In this document: positions 18,694 through 29,369 of the stretch, in pieces | Numbering within the stretch: position 1 is the first letter of the stretch | Layout of the letters: each line of letters begins with the position of its first letter | NCBI RefSeq assembly: GCF_001942305.1 | Contig: NZ_MKKE01000040.1 | Location: 1 to 34,189, forward strand | Direction of reading: 5' to 3' | From: Saccharomonospora sp. CUA-673 | Lineage (GTDB): Bacteria; Actinomycetota; Actinomycetes; Mycobacteriales; Pseudonocardiaceae | DNA length: 34,189 nt | Made by a program: the position numbers and the translations under genes | Notes under the pieces: model-generated | Database searches by the model: none | What the model saw: only the letters and a program-made list of their open reading frames with translations | What the model was told of the DNA's origin: nothing

Positions 18694-21600
18694 GTGACCC
18701 GCCACGCACCGCGCAAGCCGAACACCGGGCTGTACGACGAGCAGTACGAACACGATGCCTGTGGTGTCGCTTTCGTCGCCGATATGTCCGGTCGTCCGGA
18801 TCACGAGATCGTGCGCAAAGCACTGGTCGCGCTGAACAATCTCGAGCACCGCGGAGCCCGCGGCGCCGAGACCGAGACCGGTGACGGCGCCGGAATCCTG
18901 ATCCAGATTCCCGACGCCTTCTACCGCGAGGTCACCGACTTCGAGCTGCCCGAGCCGGGCGCCTACGCCGTCGGCACCGCGTTCCTGCCCCAGGACGAGT
19001 CGGCGCGCGACAAGGCCATGTCGGCCGTCGAACGCATCGCCGCCGAGGAGCACCTGCGCGTGCTGGGCTGGCGCGAGCTGCCGGTCGACGGCGAGCACGT
19101 GGGCCCGAGCGCCCGCGAGACCATGCCGTACTTCGCGCAGGTGTTCCTGGCCCCGCAGCGGGACGGCGACGCCGGCGAGCCTGCGGCCGCGGGCGGCCTC
19201 GAGCTCGAACGCGCCGCGTTCGTCGTGCGCAAGCGCGCCGAGCACCAGCTGGAGGACTCCGGCGTCTACTTCCCGAGCCTGTCGTCGCGGACGATCGTCT
19301 ACAAGGGAATGCTCACCGAGCCGCAGGTCCCCAAGTTCTTCACCGACCTGACCGACGAGCGCGTCGTCAGCGCGATCGGTCTGGTCCACTCGCGCTTCTC
19401 CACGAACACGTTCCCGTCGTGGCCGCTCGCGCACCCGTACCGCTACGTCGCGCACAACGGTGAGATCAACACCCTCAAGGGCAACCGAAACTGGATGGAC
19501 GCCCGCGAGTCGCAGCTCGACACCGACCTCATCCCGGGTCCGCTGCGCCGCATCTACCCCGTGATCACGCGGGGCGCGTCCGACTCGGCCTCGTTCGACG
19601 AGGTGCTGGAGATGCTGCACCTCGGTGGCCGCTCGCTGCCGCACGCGGTGCTGATGATGATCCCGGAGGCGTGGGAGAACCACGCCGAGATGGACCCGGC
19701 CCGGCGCGCGTTCTACGAGTTCCACGCCACGATGATGGAGCCGTGGGACGGGCCCGCCCTGGTCTCGTTCACCGACGGCACGCAGATCGGCGCCGTGCTG
19801 GACCGCAACGGCCTGCGCCCCGCCCGCTACTGGGTCACCGAGGACGGCCTGGTCGTGCTCGCCAGTGAGGCCGGTGTGCTGGAGCTCGACCAGTCGACGA
19901 TCGTGCGCAAGGGCCGGCTCGAGCCGGGCCGCATGTTCCTGGTCGACACGGCCGAGGGCCGGATCGTCGACGACGAGGAGATCAAGGGTCAGCTCGCCGC
20001 CGAGCACCCCTACGACGAGTGGCTCGCCGACGGCAGGCTCAAGCTCGACGACCTGCCCGAGCGCGAGCGTGAGGTCCCGACGCACGCCTCGCTGGTGCGC
20101 AGCCAGCAGGCGTTCGGCTACACGGCCGAGGAGCTCGACGTGCTGCTCGAGCCGATGGCCCGCACCGGTGCGGAGCCGATCGGGTCGATGGGCAACGACT
20201 CCCCCATCGCCACGCTCTCCAGCGGGCAGCGGCCGATCTTCGACTACTTCACGCAGCTGTTCGCGCAGGTGACGAACCCGCCGTTGGACGCGATCCGCGA
20301 GGAGCTCGTCACCGCGCTCGGCACGCAGCTGGGCTCCGAGCCGAACCTGCTGCAGGCCGGACCGGAGCACGCGCGCAAGATCGTCCTGCCGTTCCCGGTG
20401 GTCGACAACGACGATCTGGCCAAGCTGGTCCACGCCAACGACGACGGCACGCTGCCCGAGTTCACCTCCTACACCGTGCGCGGCACGTACGACGCCGCGG
20501 GCGGCGGAGCGGCGCTGCGGCAGCGGCTCGACGAGATCCGCGCCGAGGTGTCCGAGGCGATCGCGGACGGCGCACGGCTCATCGTGCTGTCCGACCGCGG
20601 CGTCGACGCCGAGCACGCGGCGATCCCGTCGCTGCTGCTGACCGGCGCGGTGCACCACCACCTGGTGCGGGAGAAGAGCCGCACGCAGGTGGGGCTGATC
20701 GTCGAGTCCGGCGACGCCCGCGAGGTGCACCACATCGCGCTGCTCATCGGCTACGGCGCGGCCGCGGTGAACCCGTACCTGGCGATGGCCACCGTCGAGG
20801 AGCTGGCCGAGAACGGCCGGCTCGGCGACATCACCGCCAAGCAGGCCACGGCCAACCTCATCAAGGCGCTCGGCAAGGGCGTGCGCAAGACGATGTCGAA
20901 GATGGGCGTGTCCACGGTGGCCTCGTACACCGGCGCGCAGATCTTCGAGGCCATCGGCCTGGGTTCCGAGGTCATCGACAGCTGCTTCACCGGCACCACG
21001 TCGCGGCTCGGCGGGGTCGGGTTCGACGTGCTGGCCAAGGAGGTCACCGAGCGGCACCGCCGCGCGTTCCCGGCCGACGACGTCCGCCCGCACCACCGCG
21101 AGCTGGCCACGGGCGGCGACTACCAGTGGCGCCGCGAGGGCGAGCCGCACCTGTTCAACCCGCAGACGGTGTTCAAACTTCAGCACTCCACGCGCTCGGG
21201 CAAGTACGAGATCTTCAAGGAGTACACGAAGGCCGTCGACGAGCAGGCCGAGGAGCTCATGACGCTGCGCGGACTGTTCGCCTTCAAGGGGGGCGTGCGG
21301 CCGCCGGTGCCGATCGAGGAGGTCGAACCGGTCTCGGAGATCGTCAAGCGGTTCGCCACGGGCGCGATCTCCTACGGCTCGATCTCGGCCGAGGCGCACG
21401 AGACCCTCGCGATCGCGATGAACCGGTTGAAGGGCAAGTCCAACACCGGTGAGGGCGGTGAGGACCCGGAGCGCCTCTACGACTCGGAGCGGCGCAGTGC
21501 GATCAAGCAGGTCGCGAGTGGACGGTTCGGTGTGACGAGCGAGTACCTCGTCAACGCCGACGACATCCAGATCAAGATGGCGCAGGGCGCCAAGCCCGGT

Positions 21601-23246
21601 GAGGGTGGCCAGCTGCCCGGCGGCAAGGTGTACCCGTGGATCGGCAAGACCCGGCACTCCACGCCGGGCGTGGGGCTGATCTCCCCGCCGCCGCACCACG
21701 ACATCTATTCGATCGAGGACCTCAAGCAGCTGATCCACGATCTGAAGAACGCCAACCCGGCCGCGCGGATCCACGTCAAGCTCGTGTCCGAGGTCGGTGT
21801 CGGCACGGTCGCCGCGGGTGTGTCGAAGGCGCACGCGGACGTCGTGCTGATCTCCGGGCACGACGGCGGCACGGGCGCTCGCCCCTGTCGTCGATCAAGC
21901 ACGCGGGCGGTCCGTGGGAACTCGGCCTGGCCGAGACGCAGCAGACGCTGCTGGCCAACCGACTGCGCGACCGGATCGTGGTGCAGACCGACGGTCAGCT
22001 CAAGACCGGCCGCGACGTGCTCATCGCCGCCCTGCTGGGTGCCGAGGAGTTCGGGTTCGCGACCGCTCCGCTGGTCGTGTCGGGCTGCATCATGATGCGC
22101 GTGTGCCACCTGGACACGTGTCCGGTCGGCGTCGCGACGCAGAACCCCGCGCTGCGGGAGAAGTTCAGCGGCAAGGCCGACTACGTGGTGAACTTCTTCG
22201 AGTTCATCGCCCAGGAGGTGCGCGAGTACCTGGCGGCGCTGGGCTTCCGCTCGATCGCCGAGGCGGTCGGCCACGCCGAACTGCTCGACACCCGGGACGC
22301 GGTCGACCACTGGAAGGCCGAGGGTCTGGACCTGTCGCCGATCTTCGAGGTGCCCGACATCGAGCCGGGCGCCGCCCGTCACCAGGTCGTCGAGCAGGAC
22401 CACGGTCTGGACTCCGCGCTCGACAACACGCTGATCCAGCTCGCCGAGGGCGCGCTGCGCTCGGGCGACCGCGTGACGCTGGACCTGCCGGTGCGCAACG
22501 TCAACCGGACCGTCGGCACGATGCTCGGCCACGAGTTGACCAAGCAGTGGGGCGGCGAGGGCCTGCCGGACGACACGATCGACATCCGGTTCACCGGCAC
22601 GGCCGGGCAGGCGTTCGGCGCGTTCGTGCCGAAGGGCATCACGCTGCGGCTGACAGGAGACGGCAACGACTACGTCGGCAAGGGCCTGTCCGGTGGCCGG
22701 ATCGTCGTGCGCCCGCCGGAGTCGGCGCCGATCGTCGCCGAGGACCACATCATCGCGGGCAACGTCATCGGTTACGGCGCGACCGGCGGTGAACTGTTCC
22801 TGCGCGGCAAGGTCGGCGAGCGGTTCTGCGTGCGTAACTCGGGCGCGCTGGCCGTCGTCGAGGGCGTCGGCGACCACGGCTGCGAGTACATGACCGGTGG
22901 CCGGGTCGTGGTGCTGGGCTCGACGGGCCGCAACTTCGCGGCGGGCATGTCCGGCGGTGTGGCCTACGTGCTCGACCTCGACCAGGGCCGCGTCAACGGC
23001 GAGATGGTCGACCTGGAAGGGCTCGACGAGGACGACGTCGAGGTGCTCCTCGAGGCCGTCGAACGGCACTACACCGAGACCGACTCGGCGGTGGCGCACG
23101 CGCTGCTCACCGACTGGGAGACCGCACTGCCGCGGTTCACGAAGGTCATGCCGAAGGACTACAAGCGGGTCCTGCAGGCGCGCGCGGCGGCCGAGCGCGA
23201 CGGCAGGGACGTCAACGAGGCGATCATGGAGGCGGCTCATGGCTGA
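18694..23246 (+). CDS. gltB: Glutamate synthase large subunit GltB (one apparent frameshift)
   Basis: GltB converts glutamine plus 2-oxoglutarate to two glutamates, with electrons from GltD. About 1517 residues once one base is restored. A short propeptide precedes the class II amidotransferase nucleophile Cys23 in [13 protein letters not shown]. Then the central domain, the FMN domain ([35 protein letters not shown]), the [3Fe-4S] cysteines in [16 protein letters not shown], and the C-terminal GXGXG domain ([17 protein letters not shown]). GTG 18694 is chosen because it gives the usual propeptide and follows an AGGAGGGCGG ribosome site. The frame breaks near 21878 (GGC-GCC-TCG to GGCGCTCG), inside the FMN domain. 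Translation ends at the start of a duplicated junction sequence before gltD. Confidence 0.96.
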
Positions 23247-23295
23247 GACGCGCAACCTGATGGCCGGCACGACGAGGGAGGCGGATCATGGCTGA
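23228..23295 (+). repeat. Duplicated gltB-gltD junction with an 18-codon bridging frame
   Basis: A 19-bp sequence containing GGAGGCGG, TCATGGCTGA occurs at 23228-23246 and again at 23277-23295, with one mismatch and a 49-bp period. Each copy has a ribosome site and an ATGGCTGA start. The first start (23239) overlaps the gltB stop and opens an 18-codon frame ending at 23295, which overlaps the gltD ATG at 23288. The peptide has no recognisable identity. Confidence 0.75.
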
Positions 23296-24741
23296 CCCCA
23301 AGGGTTTTCTGAACACGAAGCGGGAGACGCCGACGTCTCGTCCCGTCGACATTCGGATCAAGGACTGGCGCGAGGTCTACGAGGACTTCGAGCGGACCAA
23401 GATGAGGGAGCAGGCGGGTCGCTGCATGGATTGCGGCATCCCGTTCTGTCACCAGGGTTGTCCGCTGGGCAACCTCATCCCGGAGTGGAACACGCTCACG
23501 TGGCGCGACGACTGGTCGGAGGCGATCGAGCGGCTGCACGCGACGAACAACTTCCCGGAGTTCACGGGAACGTTGTGCCCGGCTCCGTGTGAGACGGCGT
23601 GTGTGCTCGGCATCAACGACGACCCGGTGACGATCAAGGGCACCGAGATCGCGATCATCGACCGTGCGTGGGACGAGGGGTGGGTCACGCCGCAGCAGCC
23701 GGCGACGAAGACCGGCAAGAAGGTCGCGGTCGTCGGTTCGGGCCCGTCGGGTCTGGCGGCGGCCCAGCAGCTGACGCGTGCGGGTCACGACGTGGTCGTG
23801 CTCGAACGGGCCGATGCGATCGGCGGGCTGCTGCGCTACGGCATTCCCGAGTTCAAGATGGAGAAGCACCGGCTGGACCGGCGGCTCGAGCAGATGCGCG
23901 CCGAGGGCACGGAGTTCCGCACGAACGTCAACGTCGGCGTGGACGTCACGGCCGAGCAGCTGCGCGCCGACTACGACGCGGTGGTGCTGGCCGGCGGTGC
24001 GACGGCGTGGCGCGATCTGCCTGCCCCCGGCCGCGAGGCCACCGGTGTGTACCAGGCGATGGAGTACCTGCCGCCGGCGAACAGGGTGGCCAGCGGCGAG
24101 CTGGACGTCTCCCCGATCGACGCGGCGGGCAAGGACGTCGTGGTGATCGGCGGCGGGGACACCGGCGCGGACTGTGTCGGCACGGCGCACCGGCAGGGTG
24201 CGCGGTCGGTGACGCAGCTGGAGATCATGCCGAAGCCGCCGGAGTCGCGTGCGGAGGCGCACCCGTGGCCGACGTACCCGATGCTGTACCGCGTCACCTC
24301 GGCGCACGAGGAGGGCGGTGAGCGCCTGTACTCGGTGAACACGCAGGAGTTCGTCGCCGACGCGACGGCAACCTGACGGGGATCAAGCTCGTCGAGGTGC
24401 AGCGCGGCGAGGGCGGCGGTTTCGAGCCGGTGCCCGGCACCGAGCGGGAACTGCCCGCGCAGCTGGTGCTGCTGGCGATGGGCTTCGTCGGTCCCGAGAA
24501 GGCGGGCCTGATCGAGGACCTGGGTGTCGATCTGGACGAGCGCGGCAACGTCGCGCGGGACAAGGAGTTCCGCACGAGCGTCGACAACGTGTTCGTCGCG
24601 GGCGACATGGGCCGTGGACAGTCGCTGATCGTGTGGGCGATCGCCGAGGGCCGCTCCGCGGCCGCCGGCGTGGACGCCTACCTCACGGACCGCGACATGC
24701 TCCCCGCGCCGATCGCGCCCACCGACCGCCCGCTCACGTAA
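23288..24741 (+). CDS. gltD: Glutamate synthase small subunit GltD (one apparent frameshift)
   Basis: GltD takes electrons from NADPH through FAD and Fe-S centres to GltB. About 484 residues when repaired. N-terminal Fe-S cysteines: CMDCGIPFCHQGCPLGN and LCPAPCETACVLGIN. The FAD site is VAVVGSGPSGLAAAQQL, the NADPH site VVVIGGGDTGADCVG, and the C-terminal FAD motif VFVAGDMGRGQSLIVWA. ATG 23288 has GGGAGGCGG upstream and lies 41 bp after the gltB stop. One base is missing near 24362 (GAC-GCC-GAC to GACGCGAC), which breaks the frame between EFVAD and GNLTGIKLVEV. A terminator follows at 24746. Confidence 0.96.
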
Positions 24742-24745
24742 GACC

Positions 24746-24779
24746 CACGCGGGGTGGTCAACGTCGCCCGCCCCGCGTG
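24746..24779. terminator. Terminator between convergent gltD and phosphoesterase genes
   Basis: Perfect 9-bp arms, CACGCGGGG (24746-24754) and CCCCGCGTG (24771-24779), enclose a 16-nt loop just after the gltD stop. Its position between convergent genes suggests that it serves both. Confidence 0.7.
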
Positions 24780-24831
24780 TCCCCCGCTCCCGGCGAGTTC
24801 TGCACCCAGCCCCGCGAGGTCGGCGTTCGGG

Positions 24832-26726
24832 TCAGCTCGGGAGCAGGAACTCGTTCGGCCGTAGCGCCCGCGTGACGATGCGGGTGTCGCCGATGTGGCC
24901 GTAGAAGCCCTGTCCGAACCGGCCGGCGGATTGCGTGCCGCCGAGGGCGAACGGCTTGCCGACGGTCGAGATACCGCGGGACGGCCCGGCCGCGTTGCGC
25001 GCGATGGCCGATCCGTCCACGTACACCGTCGTCCGGCGGCCGTCGTTGACGATCGCGACGTGCGTCCACCGTCCGATCGGGACGGCGTGGCTCCAGCATG
25101 TCGGGTCGTCGTTGGTCGTCGTCGGGTACACGACGTACTGCAGGAACCGTTCGCCGGTGACGTTGAGGCTGCACACAGCGTCGTCGGTGGAGTAGCCGCC
25201 GTCCTTGCCCGCCTCGCCCGCCGTGCCTTCCCAGCTGAGGATGCCCATCCACGCGTGGTCGCCCTCGAACGGGTCGGGCAGGCGGAAGAACGTCTCGATC
25301 GTGTACCCGCCGTCCAGCGTCGCGGTGCTCAGCGGCGCGCCCGAGCGGGTGCGCAGCACGGCGCCGCGGTCGGGGTCCTTGGCGCCGTCGAACCGCAGTG
25401 CGGCGTGGGCGGGCGCGCCGACGTGGTGATCGGCCGACCACGTGAGGACGTCGGCCGGACCGCCGTGCAGTCGCTGCGTGGCGAGGTCGTTGCCGTTGCC
25501 CGTCAGGTCGCGGACGACGGTGCCGTCGGGCACCGGTGCGCCGTCCCGGCCGCTCTCCTGGAAGCCACCGCCCTCGAAGCCACCGCCCTCGAAGCCTTCG
25601 TCGTCGAACCGCCAGTACGCGGCGGTGCCGGCGATGAGCACCTCCGAGGCCGGCCGCGGGTCCGGCGCGTCGGGCGGGGCGAAGCCGGCGAACCGTTCGG
25701 TGAAGTCGATCTCGACGCTGAACCGGTCGACGTCGCCGGTCAGCTCGACCGACTCGACCTCCAGCGGTGTCGGGTCCTTCCTGCCGGCCAGCCACGGCGA
25801 GAACGTCTCGACGTCGATGCAGTCGCGGACGAGGTCGAACGCGTAGGTCCGCAGCATGCCCGCGCCGCCGTAGTAGCGGTCCTGGTAGTTGGCGATGTGC
25901 AGGTGGACGTCGTTGCCCGCGTCGTTGGTGAGCGTGGTGCGCCCGCACGGCCAGTAGTGCCCGCCGATGGCGAGGAAGATCTGGTCGTGGTCGCGGATCA
26001 GGCCGTCCCACAGGTGCCGGCCGTGCTCGGACAGCGTCGCCTCGCCGGACTCGTCGGCCCACACGAGGTCGTGGGTGGTGAGGATCGCCGGCAGGGTGGG
26101 ATGGTCGGCGAGCACGCGCCGCGCCCAGCGAATGCCCACATCGGACACTCGCCAGTCGAGTGCGAGCACGAGCCAGTCGCGGCCCGCGCCGGTGACGACG
26201 TGGGCGCTGTTGTAGCCGTCCGGGGACGCACCGCGGTAGGTCTCCGACCCGGCGAACCGGTCCGGTCCGAACGTGCGCAGGTACGGGGTGTCGCCGCGTT
26301 GGTCGTCGCCGGAGACGTCGTGGTTTCCGGCGAGCACGCTGTAGGGCAGCTGTCCGTCGATGCCGGTGCGGAACACCTCGTCGGCGACGCGCAGCTCGGC
26401 GTCGGAGCCGTGTTCGGTGACGTCGCGAGGTGGGCCAGGAACGCGATGCCCCGGGCGCGTTGTTCGCGGGCGGCCCAGCGCAGGCTCGCCCGGACGGGCT
26501 CGTGGTCCGAACCACCCTCGTCGAGCAGGTACTGCGTGTCGGGCAGGACGGCGAGCGTGAACCGCACGTCGGAATCGGCGGTGTGCCGCGAGTTTGCGTG
26601 CGGGGTTGCGGAGTGTGCCGCGGTGGCGGGCGAGGCGGACGCCGCCGCGCCGGTGGCTCCGACGACCGCGGGCGTGGCGACGGCGGCGGACAGGACGGAA
26701 CGGCGGGACACACCGGAGGAGGCCAT
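24832..26726 (-). CDS. Tat-exported metallophosphoesterase with LamG-like domain (one apparent frameshift)
   Basis: About 631 residues. The N-terminus is a twin-arginine signal, GVSRRSVLSAAVATPAVVG, ending in Ala-rich sequence, so export in folded form is expected. The calcineurin-like core has LAVLPDTQY, GDVTEHGSD (after repair), LAGNHDVSGDD, LTTHDLVWADE and GGHYWPCG, a metal-ligand series of the family with some variants. A linker holds two 15-bp units encoding EGGGF. The C-terminal part is a LamG/concanavalin-like beta domain (IGRWTHVAIVNDGRRTTVYVDG) likely to bind carbohydrate or surface polymer. One base is lost near 26426 (CTC-GGC-GAC to CTCGCGAC). ATG 26726 (MASSGVSRR) is the likely start. 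The substrate is unknown; an extracellular phosphodiester is plausible. Confidence 0.87.
25561..25596 (-). repeat. 15-bp tandem repeat in the phosphoesterase linker
   Basis: Two copies of a 15-bp unit, CCACCGCCCTCGAAG on the plus strand, encode consecutive EGGGF blocks. A partial third block (GFQESG) follows. It lies between the phosphoesterase core and the LamG-like domain and looks like a flexible, slippage-prone linker. Confidence 0.7.
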
Positions 26727-27036
26727 GCCGACAGCGTCGAACGTCCGGTTTGCCACCGGATGTCGGCCGTATGGAGCCCGGTGGGAACACCGCTGAACAA
26801 CACCCCCGAACGGTGCCTCGCTGTGCCGGCCGGGTGAGCGGATTTGGGAGCGGGCGGGCGGTTTGTGCAGGTCGGTCGCTGACTCGGAGATGGCCCGGGT
26901 GTGAAGAGTCGACGAATCCGGGCCTCGCCTGTTGCGTGGCCCGCGGCGCGGTGGCGAGGGTCTGGGGCGCTCGACAGCGAGGGACAGCTCTGGACGGCGC
27001 TTTTCAGCGCTCATCGACGGTTCGGCGAGGTGCGGT
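26727..27036. other. Divergent intergenic region
   Basis: 310 bp between the divergent phosphoesterase and EEP-family genes. It must contain both promoters, but no clear -35/-10 pair stands out. Two small hairpins are visible: CGGTG-GGAA-CACCG at 26779-26792, and GCGCT-TTTC-AGCGC at 26997-27010, which lies about 26 nt before the EEP start. Nothing else is recognised. Confidence 0.5.
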
Positions 27037-27969
27037 GTGGTCACGGTAGGCACGTGGAATCTGGAGAACCTGTTCCGGCCGGGACAGGACGGCGGCCCGG
27101 ACTCCGATCGGGAGTATCAGGCGAAACTCGACTCCCTGGCGAAGACGATCACGTCGATCGCCCCCGACGTCCTGGCCGTGCAGGAGGTCGGCGACCCCGA
27201 GGCGCTGGCCGATCTCGTCGGCAAGCTCGACGGCGACTGGCACACCGAACTCGCCGAGCCCGACGGCCGCGGGATCCGCGTCGGGTTCTGCTCCCGGCAT
27301 GCGCTGGGCGACGTCGAACAGGTCACCGACTTCCCCGACCAGCTCCAGCCGGTGCAGACCACCGACGACGGCGAGCCCGTGCAGGCGATGAGCCGACCGG
27401 CGCTGCAGGCGAGCGTCGACCTCGACAGCGGCGGCGTCACGTTCCTGACCTGCCACCTGAAGTCGAAGTTGTTGACCTTCCCCGGCGGCCGGTTCAACCC
27501 GCGCGACGAGGACGAACGCGCCCGCTACGCCGTGTACGCCCTGAACCGCCGCGCCGCCGAGGCCGCCACCGTCCGCACCCACGCCACCGCGCTGCTCGAC
27601 GGCAACGGACAGGACCGTGCGCTGATCGTGCTCGGCGACCTCAACGACACCCAGCACGCCGCGACGACGTCCCTGCTGCACGGACCGCCCGGCTCCGAGA
27701 TCGGCACGCCCGGATTCGACCGCGCCGACCAGGGCGACGGGGCACGGCTGTGGAACCTCGCCGAACACATTCCCGCCGACCAGCGGCATTCCCGTACCTA
27801 CAACGGCCGCGCCGAGCTGATCGACCACATCCTCGTCAGCCACCAACTCGTCGAGCGCGTCACCGAGGTCGGCACCGTCGACATCGGCGCGACGTCCGTC
27901 GGCGACCAGCCCCGTCAACGGCGCAACGAGCCCGCCTCCGACCACCGCCCCGTCATCGCCACGTTCTGA
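27037..27969 (+). CDS. Endonuclease/exonuclease/phosphatase family protein
   Basis: 310 residues with the EEP (DNase I-like) fold. Motifs in order: VGTWNLENLF (Asn ligand), VLAVQEVGD (metal Glu), LTCHLKSK, VLGDLNDTQ (Asp/Asn), AELIDHILVS and the catalytic SDHRPVIATF at the C-terminus. The substrate could be DNA, a phospholipid head group or an inositol phosphate. There is no signal peptide, so an intracellular role is likely. GTG 27037 is chosen because it begins just before the first strand and follows a GCGAGG site; the longer frame from 26932 adds unrelated sequence. Array D follows its stop within 6 bp. Confidence 0.87.
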   Translation: MVTVGTWNLENLFRPGQDGGPDSDREYQAKLDSLAKTITSIAPDVLAVQEVGDPEALADLVGKLDGDWHTELAEPDGRGIRVGFCSRHALGDVEQVTDFPDQLQPVQTTDDGEPVQAMSRPALQASVDLDSGGVTFLTCHLKSKLLTFPGGRFNPRDEDERARYAVYALNRRAAEAATVRTHATALLDGNGQDRALIVLGDLNDTQHAATTSLLHGPPGSEIGTPGFDRADQGDGARLWNLAEHIPADQRHSRTYNGRAELIDHILVSHQLVERVTEVGTVDIGATSVGDQPRQRRNEPASDHRPVIATF

Positions 27970-27975
27970 CCCCGA

Positions 27976-28059
27976 ACCACCGTGTCAGCACTCCGCGACG
28001 CCGTGTTGGCATCCTGCGACGTCGTGTTGGCGTTCTGCGGCGCCGTGTTGGCGTTTCGG
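27976..28059 (+). repeat. 21-bp repeat array D (4 units)
   Basis: Units at 27976-27996, 27997-28017, 28018-28038 and 28039-28059. The first core ends GTGTCAGC and the next three GTGTTGGC, followed by 7-nt parts such as ACTCCGC and GTTCTGC. It occupies most of the gap between the convergent EEP and aminotransferase genes. Confidence 0.88.
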
Positions 28060-28092
28060 GACACTCGCTGACAACGTTCTCCTGCGAAGGGG

Positions 28093-29369
28093 TCAGTGCA
28101 CGCGAGCCAGTGCTGCATCGAGACGTCCGAGGAGATCGTCCATCTCGGCCGGCGTGATGATCAGTGGAGGTGCGATCAGCACGCCGTCCCCGGCACCGGA
28201 CCGGGAACCTTGCAACGCCGGATACAGGAGAAGCCCCTCCGCGTGTGCCGCCGCCACCACCCGTCGGGTGACGTCCTGATGCTCGGGCCACGGTGAACCT
28301 GCACCCTCGTCGCCGAACTCGAGCGCCCGCAGCAAGCCCACACCACGGGTTTGCCACACGATCCCGTGACGTTCCACCATCGCCACCAACGCATCCCCGA
28401 GCTGTCGTCCGCGCTCCTCGCGTTCGCGACGACGTCGCGGCGCTCCATCTCGTCGACAACCGCGACGCCGACAGCGGCGCCAAGTGGCGTGTTCGTGTAT
28501 GTATGGCCGAAACCGACGTAACCCCGCTCCTGCAACACCGTTTCCGCCACCGTCGACGTGGCCACGACGCCCGCAAGTGGCCCGTACCCGCCGCTTATTC
28601 CCTTGCCGAGTACCAGCAGGTCCGGCACCGCCCGAGTGTGTTCGACCGCGAACCAACGGCCTGTCCGGCCGAAGCCACACATCACTTCATCGGCGATCCA
28701 CAGCACGTCGTGGGTATCGCACCAGGCACGCAACGTCTCGTAGTACCCGTCCGGGAACACGAGAGCGCCGCTCGATGCGCCCCCTACCGTCTCCGTGACG
28801 ACCGCCGCCACCCGGTCGGGGTCGACCGTAGCCAGCTCCGCGCGCAGCGTCTGCACCGTCGGCGTGAATGGGTCCTCGGCGTGGAGCGCAGGGAAGCCGT
28901 GCAGCAGGACCTCCGCGCCGGCACGCCGACGTGGCTGACCGGTCAACGACAGAGCGCCGAGGGTCGAACCGTGATAACTCAGTGCTCGTGACACGAAGTG
29001 CGTCCGTGTGTCGTGTCCGCGCGCGCGGGCATATTCGAGCGCGAGCCGTACCGCGAGCTCGTTGGCCTCCGAACCGCTACTACTGAACAGCGACCACGAC
29101 AGGTCCCCGGGCGCCAGCTCACCGAGACGCTCGGCGAGTTCTTCGACGGAGCGGGAACGGAACTGGGTCCGGTGAGCGAACGACACCGTTCGGGCTTGTT
29201 CCGCCAACGCGTCGGCGATACGCGGGTTCCCATGGCCGAGGTTTGCCGCGACGGCGCCAGAACTTCCGTCGAGGTAGCGCACTCCGTCGTCGGCGTTCAG
29301 GTAGACACCGTCTCCGTGGGTCACGAGAGGTCGTGGGTCGGCGGTGGCTGGGAAGGGTCTCCCGTTCAT
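28093..29369 (-). CDS. Class III aminotransferase (one apparent frameshift)
   Basis: About 425 residues after repair. A PLP enzyme of the omega-amino acid/GABA type. Visible: FSSSGSEANELAVRLA (phosphate-binding SGSEAN), SYHGSTLGALSLTG, the pyridine-N aspartate D228 in WIADEVMCGFGRTG, and the Schiff-base lysine K256 in LVLGKGISGGYGPLAG. The frame breaks near 28418-28423, between RRDVVANA and the ERGRQLGDALVAMVERHG-type helix. The C-terminal part (GVGLLRALEFGDE, LIAPPLIITPAEMDDLL) is normal. Its ATG overlaps the hyuB stop by 4 bp (ATGA), so translation is coupled. In this operon it probably handles the amino acid released by ring opening; the specific amine is unknown. Confidence 0.9.

Noticed and set aside
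18619..23270. Very long minus-strand open frames opposite gltB (18619-21861 and 21705-23270)
   Set aside because: They encode Arg/Val/Gln-rich low-complexity sequence with no domains and mirror the codon pattern of gltB; long antisense frames are expected opposite GC-rich genes.
15231..24362. Programmed ribosomal frameshifting in the dehydrogenase, gltB and gltD
   Set aside because: No slippery heptamer or downstream pseudoknot is seen; the sites share only a missing base in a short GC run, and the same defect occurs in unrelated genes.
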